DNA of 46,179 nucleotides from an uncultured Treponema sp. (lineage in GTDB: Bacteria; Spirochaetota; Spirochaetia; Treponematales; Treponemataceae): contig CAMHMJ010000026.1 in NCBI GenBank assembly GCA_946186185.1, positions 1 through 46,179 on the forward strand, read 5' to 3'. Below, in pieces: positions 1 through 7,372 of this stretch. Each line of letters starts with the position of its first letter. The stretch's first letter is position 1. The notes under the pieces are model-generated. The model did no database searches. It was not told where the DNA came from and saw only the letters and a program-made list of their open reading frames with translations. Position numbers and translations under genes: made by a program.

Positions 1-86
1 CATACGGAAAAATTACTGACAGAATCGTTTATTTCCGGGATGCGTATAAGGAAAATGTAGATTTTTACATCAGTAATTTCAGGTAG
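1..86 (+). CDS. 3' end of an unidentified upstream gene (partial)
   Basis: Reading from base 3, an open frame of 27 codons runs in from the window edge and stops at TAG 84-86. The visible tail reads YGKITDRIVYFRDAYKENVD and then FYISNFR. Codon choice resembles the neighbouring genes, and frames 1 and 2 are closed by stops at 58-60 and 17-19. Too little is visible to name a family. It lies 63 bases upstream of the next start on the same strand, so it may be the first visible gene of the same transcription unit. Confidence 0.5.
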   Translation, partial: YGKITDRIVYFRDAYKENVDFYISNFR

Positions 87-149
87 CGAAAATTTTAAGC
101 AAGGGCTGGAAAGAACAGAAAACCCAGGAAAGAACAGGAAAAATCAGTT

Positions 150-1061
150 ATGGGAAAGAAAGGAAAGACAGAGCAGGAAAAGGGAAAAGAAAACAAACTC
201 AAGGGAAAAGAGGGCTTTGAAGCCTATTACACTTCCATTTTTGGTGAACGCTGGAATGAATTAAAAGATGCTTTTACAAAAGAGAACGTGTATGCCCGGA
301 TTTTTACGGAAGGAAAAGATGATTATTTTCTTGACCCCGCAAGTCTTTTCTGTGCTTTTCAGCTGCCCCTTGAAAATGCGGATCGTATTTTAGACATGTG
401 CGCCGCTCCCGGGGGAAAGTCCCTGGTTTTAGCCCACAGAATGAAGGAAGATGCGTTTTTGCAGTCAAACGAACGCTCTGCACCGCGAAAAGCCCGGCTT
501 CTTCAGGTCTGTGATTCTTCCCTTGATGAACAGATTCGTGAACGGATAAAAATTACCAATTACGACGGTGCCCTCATGTGTAAAAAAGAGACCGAACAGT
601 TCGATGCAATTCTTCTTGATGCTCCCTGTTCCAGTGAGCGCCATGTTTTTTTAGATCCAAAATATCTTGACCAGTGGTCAGAAAACCGTATCAAAACTCT
701 TTCAATGGAGCAGTGGGCTCTGGTTTCCAGTGCCTGGCGCCTTCTGACTCCCGGCGGTTATCTTTTGTATTCAACCTGTGCCCTGACTCCAAAAGAAAAC
801 GACGAAGTGATTTCCCGCCTCTTAAAAAAGTTTGATGACGCTTTTCTGGTTTATGGAAACAGCGGTATACCAATGAATAATGATGCTGCCGGAAATACTT
901 CAGTTCCCGGTCTGAAAGCGGAAACCGCTTCCGTTTTTGCAGAGTTCAAGGAAATCCCTGTGTTTGAAAAAACAGCTTATGGTTTTCATATTCTCCCGGA
1001 CAGGTCAAATGGGGCGGGTCCAATCTGGTTTTCTTTAATTGGAAAGAAGCCGGAGGAATAA
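150..1061 (+). CDS. RsmB/NOP2-type RNA (cytosine-5) methyltransferase
   Basis: Predicted SAM-dependent enzyme that methylates carbon 5 of cytosine in rRNA or tRNA. The 303-residue protein carries the family's signatures. DMCAAPGGKS (about 82-91) is the SAM-binding loop. DAPCSS has Cys160, the release cysteine of motif IV. YSTCALTPKEN has Cys210, the nucleophile of motif VI. All key residues are intact. It lacks the NusB-like domain of RsmB and the C-terminal RNA-binding domain of RsmF, so it is a compact catalytic-core form preceded by a Lys/Glu-rich stretch of about 20 residues. The start lies behind AGGAAAAA. Its target RNA cannot be read from the sequence. Confidence 0.85.
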   Translation: MGKKGKTEQEKGKENKLKGKEGFEAYYTSIFGERWNELKDAFTKENVYARIFTEGKDDYFLDPASLFCAFQLPLENADRILDMCAAPGGKSLVLAHRMKEDAFLQSNERSAPRKARLLQVCDSSLDEQIRERIKITNYDGALMCKKETEQFDAILLDAPCSSERHVFLDPKYLDQWSENRIKTLSMEQWALVSSAWRLLTPGGYLLYSTCALTPKENDEVISRLLKKFDDAFLVYGNSGIPMNNDAAGNTSVPGLKAETASVFAEFKEIPVFEKTAYGFHILPDRSNGAGPIWFSLIGKKPEE

Positions 1062-1074
1062 AGAAGCCGGGTAA

Positions 1075-1103
1075 TTGACATATTTCGGGATTTTCACTAT
1101 CAT
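1075..1103 (+). promoter_or_regulatory. sigma-70-type promoter of yebC
   Basis: TTGACA (1075-1080), a 17-base spacer and TATCAT (1098-1103). This is a perfect -35 and a 5/6 match to the -10. It leaves a leader of about 37 bases before the yebC start, which has AAGAGG as Shine-Dalgarno. Confidence 0.65.
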
Positions 1104-1146
1104 CTTTCTATTATATTGCTATTATACTTTTTAAAAGAGGTTTTCA

Positions 1147-1890
1147 ATGTCAGGACATAGTAAATGGGCAACCATTAAACATGCAAAAGGTATTGCCGAT
1201 GCAAAGCGCGGTAAAATCTTCACAAAATTCATCAAGGAAATTTCAATTGCTGCAAGAATGGGTGGCGGTGATCCAAACGCTAACCCACGTCTTAGAACTG
1301 TAATCATCAAAGCTCGTGCAGCTAACATGCCGAAAGACAACATCGAACGTGCAATCAAGAAGGGAACTGGTGAAGACGGTGGAGCAGCTTACGAAGAATA
1401 TCTGTACGAAGGCTATGCTCCTGGCGGAGTTGCAGTAATGGTTGAAGTTCTTTCTGATAACAAGAACCGTGCTGCTGCTGACGTAAAGAACATTTTTGCA
1501 AAGAACGGCGGTAACCTTGGAACTTCTGGTTCTGTAAGCCGTATGTTCCAGAGAAAGGGAACAATCGAACTTGATGCAGAAAAAGTAAACGAAGACGAAG
1601 TAATGGAAGTTGCTCTTGAAGCAGGTGCAGATGATATCGTAAACGAAGACGGAATCATCACTGTAACAACAGCTCCTGATGCATTCTCTGCTGTTGCTGA
1701 AGCTCTTCAGGAAAAAGGATTCGAAACACTTTCTGCTGACGTAGGAATGGTTCCGGATGCTTATACTGCTGTAGATAAGGAAACTGCTGCTAAAGTTCAG
1801 AAGCTTATCGACAAACTTGAAGATAACGACGATGTTCAGAATGTATACCACACAGCTGAATATCCAGACGATTTTGAAATGGACGAGTAG
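1147..1890 (+). CDS. yebC: YebC/PmpR family protein (TACO1-like)
   Basis: Cytoplasmic protein of the YebC family. Members were first described as DNA-binding regulators (PmpR) and more recently as ribosome-associated factors that relieve stalling at proline stretches. Length (247 aa) is normal. The family's opening MSGHSKWATIKHAKGIADAK is present, as are the central APGGVAVMVEVLSDNKNR block and NLGTSGSVS. The start is set by AAGAGG nine bases upstream and by the conserved N-terminus. Codon use is markedly biased (GCT, GAA, GGT, GTA) compared with its neighbours, which suggests high expression. It has its own promoter and a strong terminator, so it is probably monocistronic although it heads the ruv cluster, as in many bacteria. 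Confidence 0.95.
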   Translation: MSGHSKWATIKHAKGIADAKRGKIFTKFIKEISIAARMGGGDPNANPRLRTVIIKARAANMPKDNIERAIKKGTGEDGGAAYEEYLYEGYAPGGVAVMVEVLSDNKNRAAADVKNIFAKNGGNLGTSGSVSRMFQRKGTIELDAEKVNEDEVMEVALEAGADDIVNEDGIITVTTAPDAFSAVAEALQEKGFETLSADVGMVPDAYTAVDKETAAKVQKLIDKLEDNDDVQNVYHTAEYPDDFEMDE

Positions 1891-1914
1891 TCCTGTTTCT
1901 TAATTGATATAAAG

Positions 1915-1960
1915 GCGCTGCCTGTTTTCTGTTTTAGGATTCAGGACAGCGCTTTTTTTT
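1915..1960 (+). terminator. Rho-independent terminator after yebC
   Basis: GCGCTGCCTG (1915-1924) pairs with the CAGG-A-CAGCGC arm (1942-1952, one bulged A), followed by eight T (1953-1960). Confidence 0.9.
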
Positions 1961-2010
1961 GCTATAAATCCAAAAAAATCTGAATAGGGCAAAAGAATAG
2001 GGCGGCGAAA

Positions 2011-2562
2011 ATGCAGAATGACAGCATGAAATTTACTCAGCTTCCTGGATCTACAATTACAGCTCCAAAGGGAAAGGTTCGCCGTATTATTGGAATTGAT
2101 CCGGGGCTTGCAAATACCGGTTTTGGCGTAATTGACTTTGAAAACGGCCGCTACCGCATGGTAAGCTACGGCTGCATTACCACAAAGGCCACTCAGACTC
2201 ATTCAGAACGTCTTTTAACTATTTATTCACGGCTTCAGGCCATTATTCAGGAGTTCAAGCCGGATGAAAGCTGCATGGAAGCCCTGTTTTTTGTAAAAAA
2301 CGTTACCAGCGGAATCACTGTTGCGGAGGCGAAGGGGGTTGTAACCCTCTGTCTGGCCCAGAATGCAATTGAATTAAGCGAATATAAGCCCAATCAGATA
2401 AAAAAAGCAGTGACCGGAACAGCAAATGCAGATAAAGACCTGGTTGAGCGCTATGTTCAGCTTCTTTTGAATCTTAAGGAAAAGCCCAATCCGGATCACG
2501 CTTCTGATGCCCTGGCCTGCGCCATCTGCCACATACACAGTAAAATGAACCAGGGCCTCTAG
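2011..2562 (+). CDS. ruvC: Holliday junction resolvase RuvC
   Basis: Endonuclease subunit of the RuvABC complex. It cuts the two like-polarity strands of a Holliday junction. The RNase H-fold signature IGIDPGLANTGFGV starts at residue 27 and supplies Asp30; Glu90 lies in CMEALFF; His163 and Asp166 lie in HASDALACAICH. The His in the third position matches the Thermus-type active site rather than the four-acid E. coli site. The protein is 183 aa because about 24 residues rich in Thr, Pro and Lys precede the point where RuvC normally begins. There is no start codon close to that canonical point; the only internal alternative is ATG at 2026. The Shine-Dalgarno is weak (AGGGCGG). ruvA follows 51 bases later with its own promoter. 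Confidence 0.95.
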   Translation: MQNDSMKFTQLPGSTITAPKGKVRRIIGIDPGLANTGFGVIDFENGRYRMVSYGCITTKATQTHSERLLTIYSRLQAIIQEFKPDESCMEALFFVKNVTSGITVAEAKGVVTLCLAQNAIELSEYKPNQIKKAVTGTANADKDLVERYVQLLLNLKEKPNPDHASDALACAICHIHSKMNQGL

Positions 2563-2578
2563 CTGCCATAGCGGTGCT

Positions 2579-2607
2579 TTGAACATCTCCTGCTTTTTTG
2601 CTATAAT
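2579..2607 (+). promoter_or_regulatory. strong promoter immediately before ruvA
   Basis: TTGAAC (2579-2584), a 17-base spacer and a perfect TATAAT (2602-2607). The ATG of ruvA is at 2614, exactly where transcription should begin (6-7 bases after the -10). No Shine-Dalgarno can be seen in AGAAAA between them. This predicts a leaderless ruvA(B) transcript. Confidence 0.7.
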
Positions 2608-2613
2608 AGAAAA

Positions 2614-3225
2614 ATGTTTAATTCCATAACTGGCATAATTACTCTGAAAAGTGATAAATCTCTTCATCTTTTGAACTCTGGTATTGAATGGGATATTTTA
2701 GTTCCGGAGTCAAGCCTGAATATGCTTCCACCGGCAGGAGAAGAAGCGAAGGTTTATACCTGGCTTCAGCATACTGAGCAGCTGATGAACCTTTACGGCT
2801 TTGCAACGGACGATGAGAGAGCCCTGTTTTTTGACCTTCTGAAGGTTGACGGGGTAGGGCCGAAGGGTGCCTTAAAAATTATGAGTAATGTCAGTTCTTC
2901 CCGTCTTTCTGAAATTCTTGAGCGGGGAGACCTTGAAATGCTGGAAAAAATACCAGGTGTTGGTAAAAAAACTGCCGGAAAGCTTCTTCTTGCCCTTAAG
3001 GGAAAGGTTCGTCTAAGTGAAGGAGCCGCTCCTGTTCGCTCTCAAAGCTTTGAGTATCAGGATGTAATAATTTCCCTTTCTTCAATGGGCTTTGATAAAA
3101 ATCTTGTTCAGGCAAAAATTGCAGAACTGTCCGAGCGGCTTGAAAAGGAGGTTGGTTTTGCCGGAAAAAGCCGAAAAGAAAAAGAAGATTTGCTTTTCAA
3201 AAAGGCAATTGTGGAGCTTTCTTAA
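2614..3225 (+). CDS. ruvA: Holliday junction branch-migration protein RuvA
   Basis: DNA-binding subunit of the RuvAB motor. A tetramer holds the four-way junction while RuvB hexamers pump DNA through it. 203 aa, the family's usual length. The N-terminal OB-fold begins MFNSITGIITLK, which fixes the start. Two helix-hairpin-helix motifs follow, VDGVGPKGAL and IPGVGKKTAG, then a flexible linker and the small C-terminal domain that contacts RuvB. ruvB begins 21 bases downstream. No ribosome-binding site is visible; see the promoter entry just upstream for the leaderless interpretation. Confidence 0.96.
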   Translation: MFNSITGIITLKSDKSLHLLNSGIEWDILVPESSLNMLPPAGEEAKVYTWLQHTEQLMNLYGFATDDERALFFDLLKVDGVGPKGALKIMSNVSSSRLSEILERGDLEMLEKIPGVGKKTAGKLLLALKGKVRLSEGAAPVRSQSFEYQDVIISLSSMGFDKNLVQAKIAELSERLEKEVGFAGKSRKEKEDLLFKKAIVELS

Positions 3226-3246
3226 ACGGGAACAGGCGGATAAAAT

Positions 3247-4293
3247 ATGAAGGAATTTGAGCAGACTGAATTTGATACAATTGTTCGCGCAGATTTAAAA
3301 TCTCTGGAAGACAACGATTCTTCTCTTCGTCCCCGCCTTTTAAAGGATTTTTTAGGACAGGAACAGATAAAAAAGAATCTTTCAACCTTTATTCAGGCCG
3401 CAAAGCAGAGGGAAGAAAGTCTGGACCATCTTCTTTTAATCGGACCTCCGGGACTTGGAAAAACCACCCTTGCTCAGATTACTGCAAACGAGCTGGGGGT
3501 TGATTTTAAGGTAACCAGCGCCCCGGCCCTTGATAAGCCAAAGGACCTGGCTGGAATTTTAAGCACCATTACGGAGCGGACAGTATTTTTTATCGATGAA
3601 ATTCACCGTTTAAAGCCCGCAATTGAGGAAATGCTTTATATCGCCATGGAAGATTACGAGCTTGACTGGATTATCGGTCAGGGGCCGGCTGCCAGAACAG
3701 TTCGCATTCCGATTCCTCATTTTACCCTGATTGGGGCAACTACAAAGGCGGGGAGCGTTTCAAGTCCTTTACGAAGCCGCTTTGGCTTTATTCCCCGCTT
3801 TGACTTTTACACTTTTGAAGAGCTTTCAAAGATTATAAAAAGGTCTGCTTCCATTCTTGAAGTAAAGATTGATGACGATGCGGCCCTTCTTCTTGCAAAA
3901 TGCTGCCGTGGAACTCCCCGTGTTGCAAACAGGGTTCTTCGCCGCATGCGTGATTTTGCCCAGATGGAAGGCTCTGACAGAATTTCTGTGAGTACGGTAA
4001 AGCTGGGACTTTCTCAGCTTGAAATCGATGAACTTGGACTTGAAAAATATGACCGGGAAATTTTAAAATCCATCATCACTAATTTTGGTGGCGGACCGGT
4101 TGGGGCAGAAACCCTTGCAATCAGCATTGGTGAAAGCCTTGATACTCTGGAAGATTACTATGAGCCCTACCTGATTCAGTGCGGACTTTTGCAGAGAACT
4201 CCACGGGGCCGAATGGTTACTCCTAAAGCCTACGAGCATTTGAAGATTGAACGAAAAACCGGGGACGACAGCCAGCCCTCTCTGTTTAATTAG
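3247..4293 (+). CDS. ruvB: Holliday junction branch-migration ATPase RuvB
   Basis: AAA+ motor of the RuvAB complex. 348 aa with all expected elements: an N-terminal [11 protein letters not shown] segment, Walker [10 protein letters not shown] (66-74), Walker [10 protein letters not shown] with Asp117-Glu118, sensor 1 in [20 protein letters not shown] with its arginine finger, sensor 2 in [12 protein letters not shown], and the C-terminal winged helix ending in [16 protein letters not shown]. Nothing is missing. It follows ruvA by 21 bases with only a weak ribosome-binding site (GGCGGA) and is followed by queA, a linkage found in many bacteria. Confidence 0.97.
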   Translation: MKEFEQTEFDTIVRADLKSLEDNDSSLRPRLLKDFLGQEQIKKNLSTFIQAAKQREESLDHLLLIGPPGLGKTTLAQITANELGVDFKVTSAPALDKPKDLAGILSTITERTVFFIDEIHRLKPAIEEMLYIAMEDYELDWIIGQGPAARTVRIPIPHFTLIGATTKAGSVSSPLRSRFGFIPRFDFYTFEELSKIIKRSASILEVKIDDDAALLLAKCCRGTPRVANRVLRRMRDFAQMEGSDRISVSTVKLGLSQLEIDELGLEKYDREILKSIITNFGGGPVGAETLAISIGESLDTLEDYYEPYLIQCGLLQRTPRGRMVTPKAYEHLKIERKTGDDSQPSLFN

Positions 4294-4341
4294 CCCAATT
4301 CCCGGGTTTTGATAAATTAGATTTTTTATACAAGGAAATAT

Positions 4342-5421
4342 ATGAAAACTTCAGATTTTTATTTTGATTTACCGGAACGGCTTATTGCCCAGCACCCAAG
4401 TGAAAAGCGGGGAGATGACAAGCTTATGGTCCTTAACCGGAAGAGCGGAGAAGTGCTTCACCGTATGATGGATGACCTTCCGTCCCTTATTACCCCGGAT
4501 ACACTGATGGTCTTTAATAATTCCAAGGTTCGCCGGGCCAGGGTTTACGGTATAAAGGAAACAACCGGCCGGGAAACCGAGTTTATGTTCCTTAATACAA
4601 TGAAAAGCGACCTTACAGTGTGGAATACTATGGTAAAGTCTGCAAAAAAGCAGAAGCCGGGAATGCGCTATACCTTCCCGGACGGCTCTGTTGGAACTAT
4701 CATGGATTTTCCGGGAAATGCGGGAACTGAATTCCGTGCCCTCAGCTTTGATTTTCCGGTTACGGAAGAATGGTTTGAAAAAAACGGGCACATCCCCCTT
4801 CCTCCGTACATCAAGCGTGGTGACACCGAAGAGGACAGCGAACGATATCAGAATGTATACGCAACGGATACCGGAAGTGCAGCCTGTCCTACGGCGGGCT
4901 TGCATTTTACACAAGAAATGCTTGCAAAGCTTGACGCGGCCGGCATTGAACGGGAGTTTGTAACCCTTCATGTGGGCCTTGGAACATTTTTACCGGTTCG
5001 GGAAGAGCAGATTGAGAACCACAAAATGCACGAGGAGTGGTATTCCATTCCAATTGAAACGGCAGAAAAAATCAATAAGGCTAAGAGGGAAGGCCGGCCG
5101 ATTCTTGCGGTTGGAACTACCAGCGTCCGTACCCTTGAAAGTGCCGCTCAGGAGCTTTTGAAGAAGAAAGCCTCCTGTGAAGCTCCGGAAGACGATGATG
5201 TTATCAAAGCGGGAACTTCAAAAACAAGCATTTTCATGTATCCGGGATATGAATTCAAGGTTGTAGACAAAATGTTTACGAATTTTCACACTCCGGAAAG
5301 CACTCTGATTATGCTGGTAAGCGCCTTTGCAGGCCGGGAGCACATCTTGGATGCATATAAGATCGCCGTGCAGAAGGATTACCGCTTTTTCAGTTACGGC
5401 GACTGTATGCTGATTCGCTAG
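4342..5421 (+). CDS. queA: S-adenosylmethionine:tRNA ribosyltransferase-isomerase QueA
   Basis: Penultimate step of queuosine synthesis: it transfers and isomerises the ribosyl moiety of SAM onto 7-aminomethyl-7-deazaguanine in tRNA to give epoxyqueuosine. Family hallmarks are present: LPERLIAQHPSEKRGDDKLM at the N-terminus, GHIPLPPYIKR, AACPTAGLHFT, HVGLGTFLPV, AVGTTSVRTLES, and the terminal DYRFFSYGDCMLI. 359 aa, slightly long because of an acidic insert near 278-287. AAGGAAAT before the ATG is the likely ribosome-binding site. A terminator closes the unit directly downstream. Confidence 0.96.
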   Translation: MKTSDFYFDLPERLIAQHPSEKRGDDKLMVLNRKSGEVLHRMMDDLPSLITPDTLMVFNNSKVRRARVYGIKETTGRETEFMFLNTMKSDLTVWNTMVKSAKKQKPGMRYTFPDGSVGTIMDFPGNAGTEFRALSFDFPVTEEWFEKNGHIPLPPYIKRGDTEEDSERYQNVYATDTGSAACPTAGLHFTQEMLAKLDAAGIEREFVTLHVGLGTFLPVREEQIENHKMHEEWYSIPIETAEKINKAKREGRPILAVGTTSVRTLESAAQELLKKKASCEAPEDDDVIKAGTSKTSIFMYPGYEFKVVDKMFTNFHTPESTLIMLVSAFAGREHILDAYKIAVQKDYRFFSYGDCMLIR

Positions 5422-5427
5422 AAGCTT

Positions 5428-5467
5428 TGACCGACGGTCACTTTTCCCGCCGGTCAGTTGCTTTTTT
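5428..5467 (+). terminator. Rho-independent terminator after queA
   Basis: TGACCGACGG (5428-5437) pairs with CCGCCGGTCA (5447-5456) with one mismatch, followed by GTTGC and six T (5462-5467). Confidence 0.85.
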
Positions 5468-5468
5468 C

Positions 5469-5489
5469 GACAAATAGTGATATTTTGTC
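5469..5489 (+). promoter_or_regulatory. small inverted repeat upstream of the SulP gene
   Basis: GACAAA (5469-5474) and TTTGTC (5484-5489) are separated by nine bases. The element lies between the queA terminator and the SulP Shine-Dalgarno, so it sits where a promoter or operator is expected. Short arms make this weak evidence. Confidence 0.25.
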
Positions 5490-5527
5490 AAAATCATTTT
5501 TTTAGCCTTTGGAGGCAGGAAGATTTT

Positions 5528-7225
5528 ATGTATAAACCGGAACTTTTTAATACTATTAAAACGTACAACGGAAAGCAGTTTTTGCAGGATGCCATTGCGG
5601 GTATCATTGTAGGAATCGTTGCTTTACCCCTTTCAATTGCTTTTGCCATTGCTTCAGGCTGCAGCCCTGAAACAGGTCTTTATACCGCAATCATTGCGGG
5701 CTTCTGTATTGCGGCTTTTGGCGGTACAAGATGTCAGATTGGAGGTCCTACAGGAGCCTTTACCGTAATTATTTACGCCATCGTAAACAATCCGGAGCTT
5801 GGACTTGGTGGACTTGCAACGGCAACGGTTCTTGCCGGCGTTCTTTTGATTCTTCTGGGTGTTTTTAAGCTTGGCGGTCTTGTAAAGTTCATTCCATATA
5901 CAATTGTAGTTGGTTTTACAGCCGGTATTGCAGTTACCATTGCCACCGGTCAGATTGGAGACTTTTTGGGGCTTACTCCGGCTTTCCCGGTAAGCGTTCT
6001 GGGTCATGAATACGCAAAAATGCCGGGAACCTTTGCGGGAAAAATCCTTGTATACGCTTCTTCCATTACTTCAATCAACTGGTATTCCTTTGGAATGGCC
6101 CTTATTTCACTTGTAATTATTTTCCTCTGGCCGAAGGTAACTAAAAAGATTCCGGGAAGTCTTGTGGTAATCATTCTTGCAACGGTGGCTCATCTGATTA
6201 TTTCAAAAACTCTGGGCTGGCACACCGATATCATCAAGGACAGATATTCCATTCCTTCGGGACTTCCACGCCCGAGCCTTCCTGATTTCAGACTTGCTAC
6301 AATCGTAAATGTGTTCCCTACAGCCGTTTCCATTGCGGTTCTTGCGGCCATTGAATCCCTGCTTTCTGCGGTTGTTGCAGACGGTATGATCGGTACAAAG
6401 CATAATTCCAACCACGAGCTTATCGGACAGGGAATTGCAAATATTTTCAGCCCTCTTTTTGGAGGTCTTCCGGCAACGGGTGCAATTGCCCGAACTGCAA
6501 CCAACATCAATAACGGCGGACGAACTCCTGTAGCGGGCATTATTCACGCAATTGTTCTGCTTTTAATAATGATGCTTTTTGGAAAGTATGTTGAATATAT
6601 CCCTATGGCTGCCCTGGCAGCTGTCCTTATGAGCGTTGCATGGAATATGGCGGGAATTCCTTCAATCCGTGCACTTTTGAAGGGACAGAAATCAGATATC
6701 ACGGTTCTGCTGGTTACTTTCCTGATTACTGTTTTTGTAGATTTGACTTACGCCATCGGAATCGGTCTTATTTTTGCAGCATTCTTCTTTATCAAGAAGA
6801 TGATTGATTTGAGCGAGGTTCAGAGCGGACAGAGAACTATTGTTACCGGAATTACCGGTGACGGTCACGAAGAAAAGCTTGATGTTCCGGACGGGGTAAT
6901 GGTTTACGAAATTGACGGACCTTTATTCTTTGGAACCGTTCGAAAATTTGAAATTGCAACTGAACAGGCGGGCCTCAGCTACAAGGTTCTGGTTCTGCGC
7001 ATGAGAAATACTCTCTATCTTGATGCCGGCGGAATCCGTGCCCTTGAACAGTGTAAGGCTGTCTGTGACAAAAGGGGCATTGCCATCGTTCTTTCGGGAA
7101 TTCATACTCAGCCGTATATGCTCTGTGAAAAAACAGGAATGGCAGACAAAATCGGCCGTGAAAATATTTTTGACAACATCACGGAAGCCATGCAGAGGGC
7201 AGAGGAGCTTTCCAAGGCTAAATAA
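5528..7225 (+). CDS. SulP-family anion transporter with STAS domain
   Basis: Inner-membrane secondary transporter for an inorganic anion; sulfate or bicarbonate are the usual substrates and cannot be told apart here. 565 aa. The sulfate_transp core occupies about residues 15-410 with roughly a dozen hydrophobic segments and the signatures SGCSPETGLYTAIIAGF and QIGGPTGAF. A cytoplasmic STAS domain (about 440-550) contains the MVYEIDGPLFFGT strand and LDAGGIRALE. The start at 5528 is chosen because GGAGG (5511-5515) precedes it and the protein then begins directly with MYKPELF. The frame stays open back to 5477, but those 17 codons overlap the ribosome-binding site. Likely monocistronic. Confidence 0.93.
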   Translation: MYKPELFNTIKTYNGKQFLQDAIAGIIVGIVALPLSIAFAIASGCSPETGLYTAIIAGFCIAAFGGTRCQIGGPTGAFTVIIYAIVNNPELGLGGLATATVLAGVLLILLGVFKLGGLVKFIPYTIVVGFTAGIAVTIATGQIGDFLGLTPAFPVSVLGHEYAKMPGTFAGKILVYASSITSINWYSFGMALISLVIIFLWPKVTKKIPGSLVVIILATVAHLIISKTLGWHTDIIKDRYSIPSGLPRPSLPDFRLATIVNVFPTAVSIAVLAAIESLLSAVVADGMIGTKHNSNHELIGQGIANIFSPLFGGLPATGAIARTATNINNGGRTPVAGIIHAIVLLLIMMLFGKYVEYIPMAALAAVLMSVAWNMAGIPSIRALLKGQKSDITVLLVTFLITVFVDLTYAIGIGLIFAAFFFIKKMIDLSEVQSGQRTIVTGITGDGHEEKLDVPDGVMVYEIDGPLFFGTVRKFEIATEQAGLSYKVLVLRMRNTLYLDAGGIRALEQCKAVCDKRGIAIVLSGIHTQPYMLCEKTGMADKIGRENIFDNITEAMQRAEELSKAK

Positions 7226-7226
7226 T

Positions 7227-7278
7227 ATTTGCTCCGCAAATTATCAGTTGCGCCGGTGCAATAGCAGTTGCCCGGCAA
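7227..7278 (+). repeat. three TTGC...GCAA dyads spaced about 20 bases apart
   Basis: Three short dyads follow the SulP stop codon: ATTTGC-TCC-GCAAAT (7227-7241), TTGCGCCGGTGCAA (7248-7261, one mismatch) and TTGCCCGGCAA (7268-7278). Their centres lie about 20 and 19 bases apart, roughly two helical turns, and CAGTTGC recurs at 7246 and 7266. No T-tract follows, so this is not a plain terminator. It may be an operator array or a decayed repeat. Confidence 0.4.
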
Positions 7279-7372
7279 AGTAAAATTCAATAATTCTCTC
7301 AAAAAAAAACTTTCATTCTGTGTGAATCGGGTGTAAAATAGAAGAATACAGAATGGGAGATGGGAGTGTTTT

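Noticed and set aside
1243..1851. 202-codon open frame antisense to yebC
   Set aside because: It mirrors the biased codon use of yebC, has no ribosome-binding site or family motifs and is a shadow frame.
4294..4341. preQ1 riboswitch before queA
   Set aside because: The 48-base gap has no hairpin plus A-rich tail of the required form.
4369..4971. 200-codon antisense frame in queA
   Set aside because: queA is complete on the other strand; no independent signal.
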